A stretch of 64,000 bases of DNA, taken from positions 1 through 64,000 of the IMG/VR virus record IMGVR_UViG_3300042691_021691; one strand, written 5' to 3'. Below are positions 54,858 to 64,000 of this stretch, in pieces. Origin of the DNA: a virus. Each line of letters opens with the position of its first letter. The stretch's first letter is position 1. A program made the translations under genes and the position numbers. A model generated the notes under the pieces. That model was given only the letters and a program-made list of their open reading frames with translations. It made no database searches and was not told the DNA's origin.

Positions 54858-55772
54858 ATGACTGATATTATCACTTTTCTATCCAAAAAATTAGGTAGAT
54901 ATAAGGCACATCCAAATAGTGAATATTATTTCACTTGTCCCTTTTGCCACCATTCTAAAGCTAAGTTTGCAGTAAACGTAGCTAAGGATAAGTGGCATTG
55001 TTGGCATTGTGGATCAAGTGGCAAAACAATTTTTAATTTGGTTAGAGTTCTAGATTTAAGCAAAAGTGAGATAGACGAGCTACGAGAACTACTTGGTAAT
55101 TCACCAAAATTAAAAATATACAAAGAAAACACGGATAAAGTCGAACTCAGATTACCGGCAGAATTTAAACCGCTATGGAAAGTTAATAATTCTATTGAAT
55201 ACAAGCATGCGCTGGCATATTTGAGGAATAGAAATATTAGTATGGTGGATATTATTCGTTACAGAATGGGATATTGTGAGACTGGAAATTTCGCTCACAG
55301 AATTATTATTCCTTCATATGATGCGGATAATAAACTTAATTATTTTGTAGCCAGATCGTATTTCGATGCAAATATGAAGTATAAAAACCCAACCGTCAGT
55401 AAGAATATAATTTGCTTTGAGAGTTTTATTAATTGGAATCTGCCTGTTGTCTTGTGTGAAGGTGTATTCGATGCAATTTCCGTGCGCCAGAACGCAATTC
55501 CATTGTTAGGTAAGCATTTGCCTAAAAAACTGGAGCTTGCGTTATTAAAAAATAAAGTAAAGACGGTGTATGTATGCTTGGATAAAGATGCAGAATCGGA
55601 AGCAATGAAACTAGAAAATAAACTAAAGCAATATGATATTAATGTATACAGAGTATCAATTGCTACGGGAGATGCGGGAGAGATTGGATTTACAAAGGTA
55701 TGGGAATTTATTAAGAATTCCAAATCTACTAGCTTTAAAGAATTGATAGAAAACAAATTATCTAATGTGTAG
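54858..55772 (+). CDS. DnaG-type primase
   Basis: A 304-residue protein. N-terminal zinc-binding domain: CPFCHHSKAKFAVNVAKDKWHCWHCGSSG (about 27-55). TOPRIM domain: VLCEGVFDAISV (catalytic Glu about 200) and VYVCLDKDAE (about 237). It makes RNA primers for phage replication. It is shorter than bacterial DnaG, lacking the helicase-binding domain, as in T4-like gp61-type primases. Confidence 0.9.
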   Translation: MTDIITFLSKKLGRYKAHPNSEYYFTCPFCHHSKAKFAVNVAKDKWHCWHCGSSGKTIFNLVRVLDLSKSEIDELRELLGNSPKLKIYKENTDKVELRLPAEFKPLWKVNNSIEYKHALAYLRNRNISMVDIIRYRMGYCETGNFAHRIIIPSYDADNKLNYFVARSYFDANMKYKNPTVSKNIICFESFINWNLPVVLCEGVFDAISVRQNAIPLLGKHLPKKLELALLKNKVKTVYVCLDKDAESEAMKLENKLKQYDINVYRVSIATGDAGEIGFTKVWEFIKNSKSTSFKELIENKLSNV

Positions 55773-55778
55773 GTTATT

Positions 55779-58700
55779 ATGAAAATTAAAGTTCCATTTA
55801 AAAAATTAGAACGTATTGCACACTTAGCAGATGTTCATATTAGATTATATAAGCGACACGATGAATATAAAGAATGTTTTGCTAAATTGTATGAACAAAT
55901 TAAAACCTCCGACTTAACATCGGGGGTAATTGTCGTAGCTGGTGATATAGTTCACGCAAAAACGGATATGTCTCCTGAAATGGTTGCCTTAGCATCTGAG
56001 TTTTTTAAATCATTGGCAGATATAGCACCCACGCTTGTAATCGCGGGGAATCATGATTTTAATATGGCTAATGCAAATAGATTGGATAGCTTATCACCAA
56101 TTATTGAACTAATAAATCACCCTAATTTACATTATCTGCGAGATAGTGGTATTTATAAAGTAGCGGATACAGACTTTGCGGTATTTTCTATAGTAGATGG
56201 CAAAGATAAATGGCCTGGTGTAAAAGATTGTACGGCAAAAAATAAGATCGCACTATATCATGGACCTGTATACGGAGCCAACACAGGTACTAATTTCACA
56301 GTAACGTCTAGACATGTAGAAGCACAAGCATTCGATGGGTTTGATGCGGTATTGTTAGGAGATATTCATACGTATCAGATACTACAGCAACGGGATATAA
56401 AAGAAAAGAAGCCTATCATAGTATATTCGTCGTCGTTAATTCAACAAAACCACGGAGAATTGTTAAATAATCATGGATGGTGTCTGTGGGAGGTTGCTAA
56501 TTTCGCCCATAAGTTTATAGAATTACCAAACGACTATGGATTTTACACCTTCGAATGTACAGACAACGCAAAACTGCCTGTTCTACCAATTAAAAATGTA
56601 AGACTACGTATTTTCACGGGCGATGTCGATAGTGTATCTGTCAAAAAATTAATTGCTGCATTCAAAAAGAATTATAATGTAGTTGAATTAACTACAAACA
56701 AGCATAGATATGATGGGATTATCAAGCCTAAAACTGCAAAGCATACCGAATTATTAGATGTAACGAACGTAAATATTCAAAATTCATTGATAACAGAATA
56801 TTTAAATAACGCTTCGGCAGATATAGATGATAAGATAGTTGAAGAAATTTTACAAATTAATTCAAATGCCAACAATCAATTGAAGCATGGCGACTATTCA
56901 CGTAGCATTCAATGGCGACCAATTGAATTTAATTTCTCAAATATGTTTTCATATGGAGAAAACAATAAGATTACATTTGATAATATGAAAGGTGTCTATG
57001 GAATATTTGCACCTAACGCCAGTGGCAAAAGTTCTATAATGGATGCGTTGATGTTTTGTCTATACGACAAGACTCCACGTGCATCTCGGGCAGGACACGT
57101 AATGAACAATAGAAAGAATACCTTCGACTGCCAGTTGACGTTGCAAATAAGCAATACGATATATGTTATCAAAAAAAGAGGAACTAGAAAGAAGGGAAAT
57201 GAAGTAAAAGTTGATGTAGAATTTTTACGACAAGAGCTAGATGGCACATTTGTAGCTCTAACAGGCCAAGAACGTAGAGATACCAACTCAATCATTCGTT
57301 CTTACATAGGAACGTATGAAGATTTTATTTTAACAACGTTTACAAATAATATGTCGGGTGCATTGTTTATAGATACTTCGCATTCCGAGCGCAAGGATTT
57401 GTTGTCTCAATTTATGGGACTCAATATTTTTGATAAATTGCATGAAATTGCCAACGAAGAAAGTAAGCAATTGGCTGCGATTATTAAAAAATTTAATAAG
57501 ACCGACATTTCTGATAAATTAGTCAGTGTGCAGAACGCAATTGAAAAATTACAGATGGAAGAAACCACAGTAATTAAAAAATTAGATTATATTAAATCTA
57601 TTTTATCGGATAGCGAAGTTACAAAAAGTTTATTGCTCCGAGATTTATTGCCATTAGCAAAAGATTTAGAAGATCCTGATCTACTAAACACAAAAAAGGC
57701 AAAATATGAAACACAAATTCAATCCAACTTAACAGAAACGGATGCATTAAAAGATAAGCTAGTTAAATTAATAGATTTAGAAAATAAACTGATACAGTCT
57801 ACGGAGGCGGTGGATTTTGACGAATTGCAGAAAACTATAGCAAGTATGCAAGCAATTCAAAATAAAATTACACAGCTACAGAATAAAAAGAAACAGTTGT
57901 CAGTTTCTATTATCGAAACGGAGCGATTGATTTCAAAGTTATCGGATATTAAGTATAATAAAGAATGCGATATTTGTATACAAAATAATATTACATTTAT
58001 CGATGAATTATCCGAGTCTAAGACAAAACTTGAAGATTTATCCGCACAAATTATGACTATTGATTTGGAAGTAGAAGCATTAGCTCCTAAAATTCAAAAT
58101 ATGGATGTTATGACAGATGCATTTAATGAATATACTACTAATTTAAATAAATTAACTAGAATAGATGCGGAAAAGACCAAAGTATCATCGTCTATAGACT
58201 CCTTAAATTCTTTTATACAATTGTTGTATAAAAATATTGAAGATGTCGATTTTATGATACAGGAATACAATAACAATTTGGATGCTATTTCGCACAATAA
58301 ACAAATAGAATCCAAATTGGTTATAGCAGAATATGATATTTCTTCAAATAAAAAGCAAATTGATAAGATACAATCAACTATATTGGATGTCTCATCGGAA
58401 TTAAAAGTTGCCAAGAATATAAAATCCACGATGTTAACCGAGATGTCTGAGATGGAGGAAACCGAGCGCAAATTTAATATTTACAAGCATTATTTACAAG
58501 CTACGGGTAGGGATGGCATTCCAAGAATGTTGTTATCTAAAGTGGTACCAACTATCCAGAACGAAATAAATACAATATTATCGCAGCTGGTTGGATTTAC
58601 TATTACCTTAGAGATGGAAGGTAAAAATATAAATGCATATTTAAATTACGATCACGAGCGAGTTTGGCCTTTGGAAAATTGTTCTGGAATGGAACGATTT

Positions 58701-58952
58701 ATTAGCGGAATTGCTATGAGAGTAGCTTTGCTAAATGCCTCCAATTTGCCAAAAAGTAACTTCTTGTTGATAGATGAAGGATTTGGTACCTTAGATTCTG
58801 ACCATTTATCTTCGATGCAGACACTTTTTAGCCTACTAAAGTCTCAATTTGAATTTATTTTGATAGTTAGCCATCTAGATACGGCTCGTGATATGGTAGA
58901 TAATTCTTTAGAAATTAGGCACAAAGATGGGTATAGTTACATAAACATTTAA
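55779..58952 (+). CDS. Single-chain Mre11-Rad50 (gp47-gp46 / SbcD-SbcC fusion)
   Basis: A 1057-residue protein. Residues 1-340 are the nuclease: [39 protein letters not shown]. From about 385 comes the SMC-type ATPase: [12 protein letters not shown] Walker A (about 410), two coiled-coil arms around the zinc hook CDIC (about 730), signature [11 protein letters not shown] (about 967) and [11 protein letters not shown] Walker B (about 996). The two subunits are separate genes in T4 and bacteria. It processes DNA ends for recombination-dependent replication. GTTATT and a weak AGG precede the ATG. Confidence 0.95.
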   Translation: MKIKVPFKKLERIAHLADVHIRLYKRHDEYKECFAKLYEQIKTSDLTSGVIVVAGDIVHAKTDMSPEMVALASEFFKSLADIAPTLVIAGNHDFNMANANRLDSLSPIIELINHPNLHYLRDSGIYKVADTDFAVFSIVDGKDKWPGVKDCTAKNKIALYHGPVYGANTGTNFTVTSRHVEAQAFDGFDAVLLGDIHTYQILQQRDIKEKKPIIVYSSSLIQQNHGELLNNHGWCLWEVANFAHKFIELPNDYGFYTFECTDNAKLPVLPIKNVRLRIFTGDVDSVSVKKLIAAFKKNYNVVELTTNKHRYDGIIKPKTAKHTELLDVTNVNIQNSLITEYLNNASADIDDKIVEEILQINSNANNQLKHGDYSRSIQWRPIEFNFSNMFSYGENNKITFDNMKGVYGIFAPNASGKSSIMDALMFCLYDKTPRASRAGHVMNNRKNTFDCQLTLQISNTIYVIKKRGTRKKGNEVKVDVEFLRQELDGTFVALTGQERRDTNSIIRSYIGTYEDFILTTFTNNMSGALFIDTSHSERKDLLSQFMGLNIFDKLHEIANEESKQLAAIIKKFNKTDISDKLVSVQNAIEKLQMEETTVIKKLDYIKSILSDSEVTKSLLLRDLLPLAKDLEDPDLLNTKKAKYETQIQSNLTETDALKDKLVKLIDLENKLIQSTEAVDFDELQKTIASMQAIQNKITQLQNKKKQLSVSIIETERLISKLSDIKYNKECDICIQNNITFIDELSESKTKLEDLSAQIMTIDLEVEALAPKIQNMDVMTDAFNEYTTNLNKLTRIDAEKTKVSSSIDSLNSFIQLLYKNIEDVDFMIQEYNNNLDAISHNKQIESKLVIAEYDISSNKKQIDKIQSTILDVSSELKVAKNIKSTMLTEMSEMEETERKFNIYKHYLQATGRDGIPRMLLSKVVPTIQNEINTILSQLVGFTITLEMEGKNINAYLNYDHERVWPLENCSGMERFISGIAMRVALLNASNLPKSNFLLIDEGFGTLDSDHLSSMQTLFSLLKSQFEFILIVSHLDTARDMVDNSLEIRHKDGYSYINI

Positions 58953-58960
58953 TATTTATA
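58953..58960 (+). promoter_or_regulatory. TATTTATA box before the fibre gene (putative late promoter)
   Basis: It begins at the stop of the Mre11-Rad50 gene and lies 31 nt before the fibre ATG. There is no TTGACA box. It would allow late expression of the fibre independent of the replication genes. Confidence 0.6.
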
Positions 58961-58990
58961 GGTTGCAGATATTTTGTAACCAGGAATACT

Positions 58991-61900
58991 ATGCCAAGAC
59001 AAAGAAAAGTATCTTTTAATCAAAAGTTAGTAACATATGACGTTTTAATTGAAGATACTTCCGAAAATTCACAGTATTTTAAAGTATCACAATTCCCAGA
59101 AGTGTTTACCGGCGGTAAGAATGGATTTCTAATCGCCGGTACACCATTTCTATTGCCAAATTCTAGCGTTTTGGTCGAAGTTGTAAATTCTGAAAATCAA
59201 ACAATATATCACCAGGCTATACAAAATTACACAGAAGGTGCCTCGAAATTAATATCATTCGAAGTATACAATGATACAAAGCCAGGATTATATAAAGTAA
59301 TTTTATTAGGGCAGGCTAGGTATTTTCTCAATGGAGCATCTATTCCTGATAATTGGAATAATAAGTATAATGTTCGATGGTCGCGTGACGTAATTATAGA
59401 ACCGCGCAGACGAAATACAGCCCCAATCAGATTTTTAAACCAACCTAGGTTAATTTTAGATGATGAACAGATCATTTATATTCCATCGTCATCATATACA
59501 GTTGTATCAGAACCAATCAATGCTAAATTATACCCTAGATATAAGTCGTCTCTGGTAGGCGGGTATAGTATTGAAGCGGTTAGCGGAAGTATTTTCTCAG
59601 GATCTATAACGGATTCCGCTACATTAGTTGGAGAAATAACAGCGTCAAACGCCACTAGCGGAGAAGTATATACTAAAGCTATAAATTTACAGTTAGATAA
59701 AATATTAAATTCTACACATGCTGAATGTACAAGTTCGCTTATACAATTTAAAGACTATCTAGAATATCTTGATATAAAATCGGGAAGTTATTCATATTTT
59801 TCTGCACAGGATGGTGTAACATATAATATAACTTCATCGGTCGTATTGCAATATCCGGTGTTAACTATAAATGATTCCGCACTGCTAGATACAGGATCAT
59901 ACGCTAAAATACGATTTGTTAATTTAGAAACTGCAACCGGCGAAATATACAAAACCAATCTTTCATACAAAATCGCAGGTACTACTGGGGAATTTATAAG
60001 TGTTGCAAGAACTCCCATTCAAGTTTCCGAACTATTTGTAACATCATCTACAATTGGCGATTATCATATTGGTAAATTTGTTAGCGGTGCATTGCGAGAT
60101 ACTAAAACACATTGGTATGCGGCACCGATTACCTCAAGTGGAAATATAACATATCCATATTCTGCATCGGGATTATATCTAACGGCATCAAACGTATATG
60201 GATTGGAATATGATGCGTCTGAATTATTCAATGGAGTATATCCTATCGTTCCACTGACTGGATCATATATACCTCCTTATGTGTTCGGTACAAAGGATGC
60301 GTTTACATTATTTGCTACTTCGCAATATACGTTACAATTCAACGCAGTATACTCTTTATACACCGGATCGACAAGACTCAGCGATACTAGTGGTCAATTA
60401 TACGTTTATCTGGCACCGACATCAGAATCTAGAATACTAGATACAAATCCTCTTGGGCAACTTATAGGTACCATAACACCGAACGATGGGACCGATAAGC
60501 AATATTTTGATGGCGTTTCATTTAATTTCAATCCGCAAGTAGTAGATTCGGGAAGCGTAACATTTAGATTTTTAGCTACCAGTGGATTCTGGAAGTTTTC
60601 AAACATTACATTAAAGCCTGCCGAAGAATTTGCGTTCAATCCGGACGAATCAATTATATTGATTCCAAATTTAGTGGATGGTAAGAGTTTAATTTATAAA
60701 GCAGAATTTTTTGATATAAATAACAATTCTACAAAGATTGAAGTATTATCTGAACCTGTATATTTCGCTGGACCTAGAAAATATTTGACATCGGCTACCG
60801 TAGGTGCTTCTTCATTAGATGGATTAACTGATGTTACATTAAGTTCACCAACGCCTGGTCAAATTCTAGCATATAATGGAAGTCAATGGATTAACGCTGC
60901 AAACAGTGGTGCAACGGGGATACAAGGGGCGACAGGTCCCACTGGAATAAGAGGAGCAACTGGAATACAAGGTCCCACAGGACCTCAAGGAACCACAGGA
61001 CCTACGGGCATTCAAGGTCCTACAGGTGCACAAGGTATACAAGGACTCACAGGAACTACAGGACCCACTGGTATTCAAGGAACTACCGGACCCACTGGTA
61101 TCCAAGGTCCAACGGGTATCCAAGGATTAACGGGCACTACAGGACCTACCGGTGTTCAAGGTACCACAGGACCCACCGGTATACAAGGACCTACTGGTAT
61201 TCAAGGATCTACTGGACCTCAAGGCACAACTGGTCCAACTGGTATTCAAGGTCCAACGGGTGCACAAGGTATCCAGGGAACACAAGGAACTACGGGACCT
61301 ACTGGATTACAAGGAACTACCGGACCTACCGGCATTCAAGGATTAACCGGTGCTACTGGACCACAAGGAATTACAGGCCCAACAGGCCCAAATATACCTG
61401 GGTTAGTATCGTCATCCACATTCTCATCCCCTTCCCAGGGAACAGTTAGAGCAGTAATAAATTCAACAACAACTGATGTAGATACCGGACTGCAAACAGG
61501 CGATAGTCCAACCTTCGCAGGATTAACAGTTGATACAAATACACTATATGTAGACGCGACAAACGACAGAGTGGGCATAGGAACCACCGTTCCAATTACA
61601 AAATTGGATATTAGAGGTGGTATACTTCGTACAAATACAAGAGTAGACGGTGGACAGAATTATCCTATGGGACATTATACTCCAGGAGAAACTGTATTTG
61701 AAATTGATTCAACGTGGAGTGAAGCGGAACTTCAGGAATACTTTAACTCCTCCGCAGTAACATGGGCAAATGATTCCACTTCACCAGGCGGATATGCAAT
61801 TTCTATAGCAGGCGCGGTAAATGTGGGAAATGGACCATACGGATCTGGATTTCCATACATTCCTGTAGATCAAGACGATGTATTTTATATGGAATGTTGG

Positions 61901-62338
61901 ATCAAAAACACATCAGGAACTAATACCCATTATATGGGATCTATTGATTATAATTCATCGTTTACAAGCTTGGGAGGTAATCCTGGTTCATTTGGATATT
62001 GGGTTATGAGTAATACAAATCCAGGAGCATCATGGACAAGAGTATCTGGATATATTGCAGGATTTGGTACTTCTACGGGACAATTCGTTGTGGGAACGAA
62101 ATATTGGACTCCACAAGCATTGTTTAATTACACAGGCGGAGGTACGTGTTATATTTCTGGATGGAAAGCTATAAATGTAACTGCCCGTGGTAATAGATAT
62201 TTTATAAGTGGTAGCGTTGGTGTGGGCACGACAAGTCCCTCATATACACTTGATGTGAATGGTACAACTAGATCTTCAATAATGAGAGCACCTACGGCAT
62301 TGGTGATTCCTGTAGGAACCAATATGTATGCTACGTAG
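58991..62338 (+). CDS. Collagen-like tail fibre protein
   Basis: A 1115-residue protein. Residues 1-600 are beta-rich domains; 605-635 has [25 protein letters not shown], a common fibre segment. About 639-800 is a collagen-like tract of Gly-x-y triplets, mostly [12 protein letters not shown]. Then come [19 protein letters not shown]-type motifs and a C-terminal head ([15 protein letters not shown]). Collagen-like tracts trimerise phage fibres. CAGGA precedes the ATG. Confidence 0.9.
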   Translation: MPRQRKVSFNQKLVTYDVLIEDTSENSQYFKVSQFPEVFTGGKNGFLIAGTPFLLPNSSVLVEVVNSENQTIYHQAIQNYTEGASKLISFEVYNDTKPGLYKVILLGQARYFLNGASIPDNWNNKYNVRWSRDVIIEPRRRNTAPIRFLNQPRLILDDEQIIYIPSSSYTVVSEPINAKLYPRYKSSLVGGYSIEAVSGSIFSGSITDSATLVGEITASNATSGEVYTKAINLQLDKILNSTHAECTSSLIQFKDYLEYLDIKSGSYSYFSAQDGVTYNITSSVVLQYPVLTINDSALLDTGSYAKIRFVNLETATGEIYKTNLSYKIAGTTGEFISVARTPIQVSELFVTSSTIGDYHIGKFVSGALRDTKTHWYAAPITSSGNITYPYSASGLYLTASNVYGLEYDASELFNGVYPIVPLTGSYIPPYVFGTKDAFTLFATSQYTLQFNAVYSLYTGSTRLSDTSGQLYVYLAPTSESRILDTNPLGQLIGTITPNDGTDKQYFDGVSFNFNPQVVDSGSVTFRFLATSGFWKFSNITLKPAEEFAFNPDESIILIPNLVDGKSLIYKAEFFDINNNSTKIEVLSEPVYFAGPRKYLTSATVGASSLDGLTDVTLSSPTPGQILAYNGSQWINAANSGATGIQGATGPTGIRGATGIQGPTGPQGTTGPTGIQGPTGAQGIQGLTGTTGPTGIQGTTGPTGIQGPTGIQGLTGTTGPTGVQGTTGPTGIQGPTGIQGSTGPQGTTGPTGIQGPTGAQGIQGTQGTTGPTGLQGTTGPTGIQGLTGATGPQGITGPTGPNIPGLVSSSTFSSPSQGTVRAVINSTTTDVDTGLQTGDSPTFAGLTVDTNTLYVDATNDRVGIGTTVPITKLDIRGGILRTNTRVDGGQNYPMGHYTPGETVFEIDSTWSEAELQEYFNSSAVTWANDSTSPGGYAISIAGAVNVGNGPYGSGFPYIPVDQDDVFYMECWIKNTSGTNTHYMGSIDYNSSFTSLGGNPGSFGYWVMSNTNPGASWTRVSGYIAGFGTSTGQFVVGTKYWTPQALFNYTGGGTCYISGWKAINVTARGNRYFISGSVGVGTTSPSYTLDVNGTTRSSIMRAPTALVIPVGTNMYAT
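60908..61392 (+). repeat. Collagen-coding tandem repeat
   Basis: About 160 nearly uninterrupted codons in Gly-x-y phase with units [12 protein letters not shown] and GPTGAQ. DNA repeats are imperfect at the third codon base, so length change by recombination is possible but codon drift is visible. Confidence 0.85.
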
Positions 62339-62347
62339 TAGTTTGGT

Positions 62348-62357
62348 TATATTTATA
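62348..62357 (+). promoter_or_regulatory. TATATTTATA box (putative late promoter)
   Basis: Lies 24 nt before the ATG at 62381 and 10 nt after the fibre stop. No TTGACA box. A short CACT/AGTG inverted repeat follows. Confidence 0.6.
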
Positions 62358-62380
62358 TACGAACACTTACAGTGAAATAT

Positions 62381-64000
62381 ATGAAATTTACTATATTAGA
62401 AGCCAACAATTCTTCAAATGATGATGCATTCAATAAAACTATATCAATTATGCAGATGATAGACAAGCATAATGAAATAGTTTCTGAGTTAGATGAAGAA
62501 TCAAAGAAAAATTGCACCATTAGTTATACCGATTCCCCAAAAGCTATGCGGAAAAAGTGCAAGCATGCCAGAAAAACTGGATATTTTCATATTCCATTGT
62601 ATATGACGTTGTTTCCAAAGCATACTGAACCATCAACCACTGATAATTCATCTGGCGAAACTGATAGTGGTTCCGCAGAAGGTGGAGATTCTGGTATGGC
62701 TACCGAAGAAATTATAACGGATGCAGAATCTAGTACTGAACGGGTTCGTAGATACTATAAGCGCCATCCTAAGAAAGTTAAGCAATACTTGCGTAAAACT
62801 GTAAAGGATAGAGCAGCTAGAAACCGTGATCGTAGAAAGGCTGTAAAGAAATATGGCAAATCCAAAATGAAAAACCACGATGTGCATCACCCAAATGGTG
62901 CCAAGAATGGTAACTGGAAGCTAGCTAGAAAGGATCATGGTAGAGATACCAAGGATATGCAGAAGCGCAAAGCACAAGCGTTGGCTAAGATGAAGCAGAA
63001 GGCGCCACGACCAGCCGCTGCTCCTAAAGAAAAGCCAACGCCAGTAAAGAAATTAACATTCACCGCGCACATTTTCAAAAATTTGTCTCTTACGTTCGAT
63101 GATGTTATCAAGATATTAGGCAGAGGGCTTGGAGAATTGCTAGGAATGGGATCAAAGATAACGGATAAGCTATCGCGTGAGACCGTTACTATGACTGTAA
63201 AAAATGGAAAGCTATTATTAATTAAAAATAAGAGTGATGTGGCAGATGTAGATAAGACAGGAGTATCTTCTAAGCAATATATCGATGCATTTGATGGTGA
63301 TAAGCATCTAAAAACATCTATTGCCCAGACATTAGTAGATTTGGAGAAGATGATTCGAGCGGAAGGGAACACCGACGCAATGAAATCGGTGTTTGACAAC
63401 GGGAAGAAGTTTATTTCATTCGATGTATATACTTCATCAGAAAATAATATAACTCCAAGCAATAAAAATTTTGTAGTATTTAAAGATGTGGTGTCATATA
63501 ACGAAGATTATAAAACTGATGCTACGTTAGAAAACGCCAGCAAGTTTATTATTAGTAATATGCTAAAGTATCAATACGCATTAGATCCAAATAAAGTTAA
63601 TAATATCTATTTTAGCGAAGAGCAAACATACAAATTAGAAGCACAAATAAAAAAATTGGCAGCTTCTATGGAAAAGTTGGCATCCGAATATGAATTGACA
63701 TCGGAAGATACACTTAGAGATTATTTAGTTCAAGTATGCAACGAATTACTGATCAAATTAGAAAATGAAAATGATCTAGAGTTCACAGAACAAGAAAAAA
63801 ATGATATCTTGTATCGATGGGTGGATAAAGAGGAGTTTGATTTAGATACTCTTGATGATAAGAAGAAGGATGCCATTAAAAAATATGAAAAGGATGCGTT
63901 AAAGCAAGATATAATCGATGGTATGTCAAATATACAATCGGTCATATTAAAGGGATCGGTATTATTATTGCAAAGAATAAACAATACACTGGTGGGCAGC
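62381..64000 (+). CDS. Large phage protein with basic HNH-like region (3' end cut by window)
   Basis: At least 540 residues; the frame is open to the right edge. Residues 115-190 are very basic (RVRRYYKRHPKKVKQYLRKT) with KNHDVHHPNGAKNGNWKLARKDHG, like an HNH remnant seen in DUF6267-type cyanophage proteins. The C-terminal visible half is helical and acidic. A DNA-linked structural role, such as packaging or head interior, is possible. No nuclease claim can be made from this motif alone. Confidence 0.65.
   Translation, partial: MKFTILEANNSSNDDAFNKTISIMQMIDKHNEIVSELDEESKKNCTISYTDSPKAMRKKCKHARKTGYFHIPLYMTLFPKHTEPSTTDNSSGETDSGSAEGGDSGMATEEIITDAESSTERVRRYYKRHPKKVKQYLRKTVKDRAARNRDRRKAVKKYGKSKMKNHDVHHPNGAKNGNWKLARKDHGRDTKDMQKRKAQALAKMKQKAPRPAAAPKEKPTPVKKLTFTAHIFKNLSLTFDDVIKILGRGLGELLGMGSKITDKLSRETVTMTVKNGKLLLIKNKSDVADVDKTGVSSKQYIDAFDGDKHLKTSIAQTLVDLEKMIRAEGNTDAMKSVFDNGKKFISFDVYTSSENNITPSNKNFVVFKDVVSYNEDYKTDATLENASKFIISNMLKYQYALDPNKVNNIYFSEEQTYKLEAQIKKLAASMEKLASEYELTSEDTLRDYLVQVCNELLIKLENENDLEFTEQEKNDILYRWVDKEEFDLDTLDDKKKDAIKKYEKDALKQDIIDGMSNIQSVILKGSVLLLQRINNTLVGS

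Noticed and set aside
62800-62935. Active HNH nuclease in the last gene
   Set aside because: Only a degenerate HHPNG segment is present without the paired CxxC zinc sites or a clear downstream Asn/His, so I did not call nuclease activity.
1-64000. CRISPR array or insertion sequence
   Set aside because: No regularly spaced identical repeats with unique spacers, no transposase gene and no terminal inverted repeats flanking a block were seen.

Overview
This window looks like part of the genome of a large, AT-rich tailed phage with a contractile tail (myovirus, distantly T4-like). The evidence is a gp25-like and a gp6-like baseplate wedge protein, a gp5-like hub protein, a gp55-like late sigma factor, a DnaG-type primase and a recombination nuclease/ATPase of the gp47/gp46 (Mre11/Rad50) kind. 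The host is probably a Gram-negative bacterium: ribosome binding sites are ordinary Shine-Dalgarno sequences, many promoters are textbook sigma-70 (TTGACA, 16-17 bp, TATAAT-like), and there are lipoprotein and exported-nuclease genes. I cannot name the host or phage from sequence alone.

Layout. 1-1000 (minus strand): a tail-like repeat protein and a QueC-like PP-loop enzyme. 1000-5920: a 2-oxoglutarate oxygenase, small membrane proteins and the first tRNA genes. 5920-10050: a phosphoesterase, then a lysis block with small membrane proteins (holin/spanin candidates), an exported DNA/RNA endonuclease, a YkuD-like cell-wall protein and a GH19 endolysin. 10090-19650: a tRNA island of 24 tRNAs mixed with small genes (thioesterase, flavodoxin-fold reductase, cytidylyltransferase, methyltransferase, zinc proteins) and with intergenic RNAs whose two ends are complementary. 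19650-35500: accessory and regulatory genes (carbamoyltransferase on the minus strand, a glycosyltransferase-methyltransferase fusion, tmRNA, HNH and HD proteins, Hsp20, UV endonuclease, an IMPDH/GMP reductase relative, a transglycosylase, and the gp55-like sigma factor). 35500-54450: a tail/baseplate block including 570- and 2013-residue proteins with 18 Cys-framed repeats. 54450-58950: nuclease, primase and a single-chain Mre11-Rad50. 58990-64000: a collagen-like fibre protein and a large protein cut by the window edge.

How it fits together. The 30 tRNAs decode all twenty amino acids, include an initiator tRNA, and are accompanied by a tmRNA, so the phage carries nearly a full set of translation RNAs. 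Early or middle units start at TTGACA promoters. Structural, Hsp20 and lysis genes are preceded by a bare TATTTATA box 0-70 nt upstream, which I infer to be the late promoter read with the gp55-like factor. The least explained content is the set of structured RNAs between the tRNAs: several are closed by 8-21 bp end-to-end helices, and four carry an 8-nt self-complementary GTNNNNAC sequence in a loop. A leader before the 30229 gene also displays a 13-nt match to the complement of the 16S rRNA 3' end.
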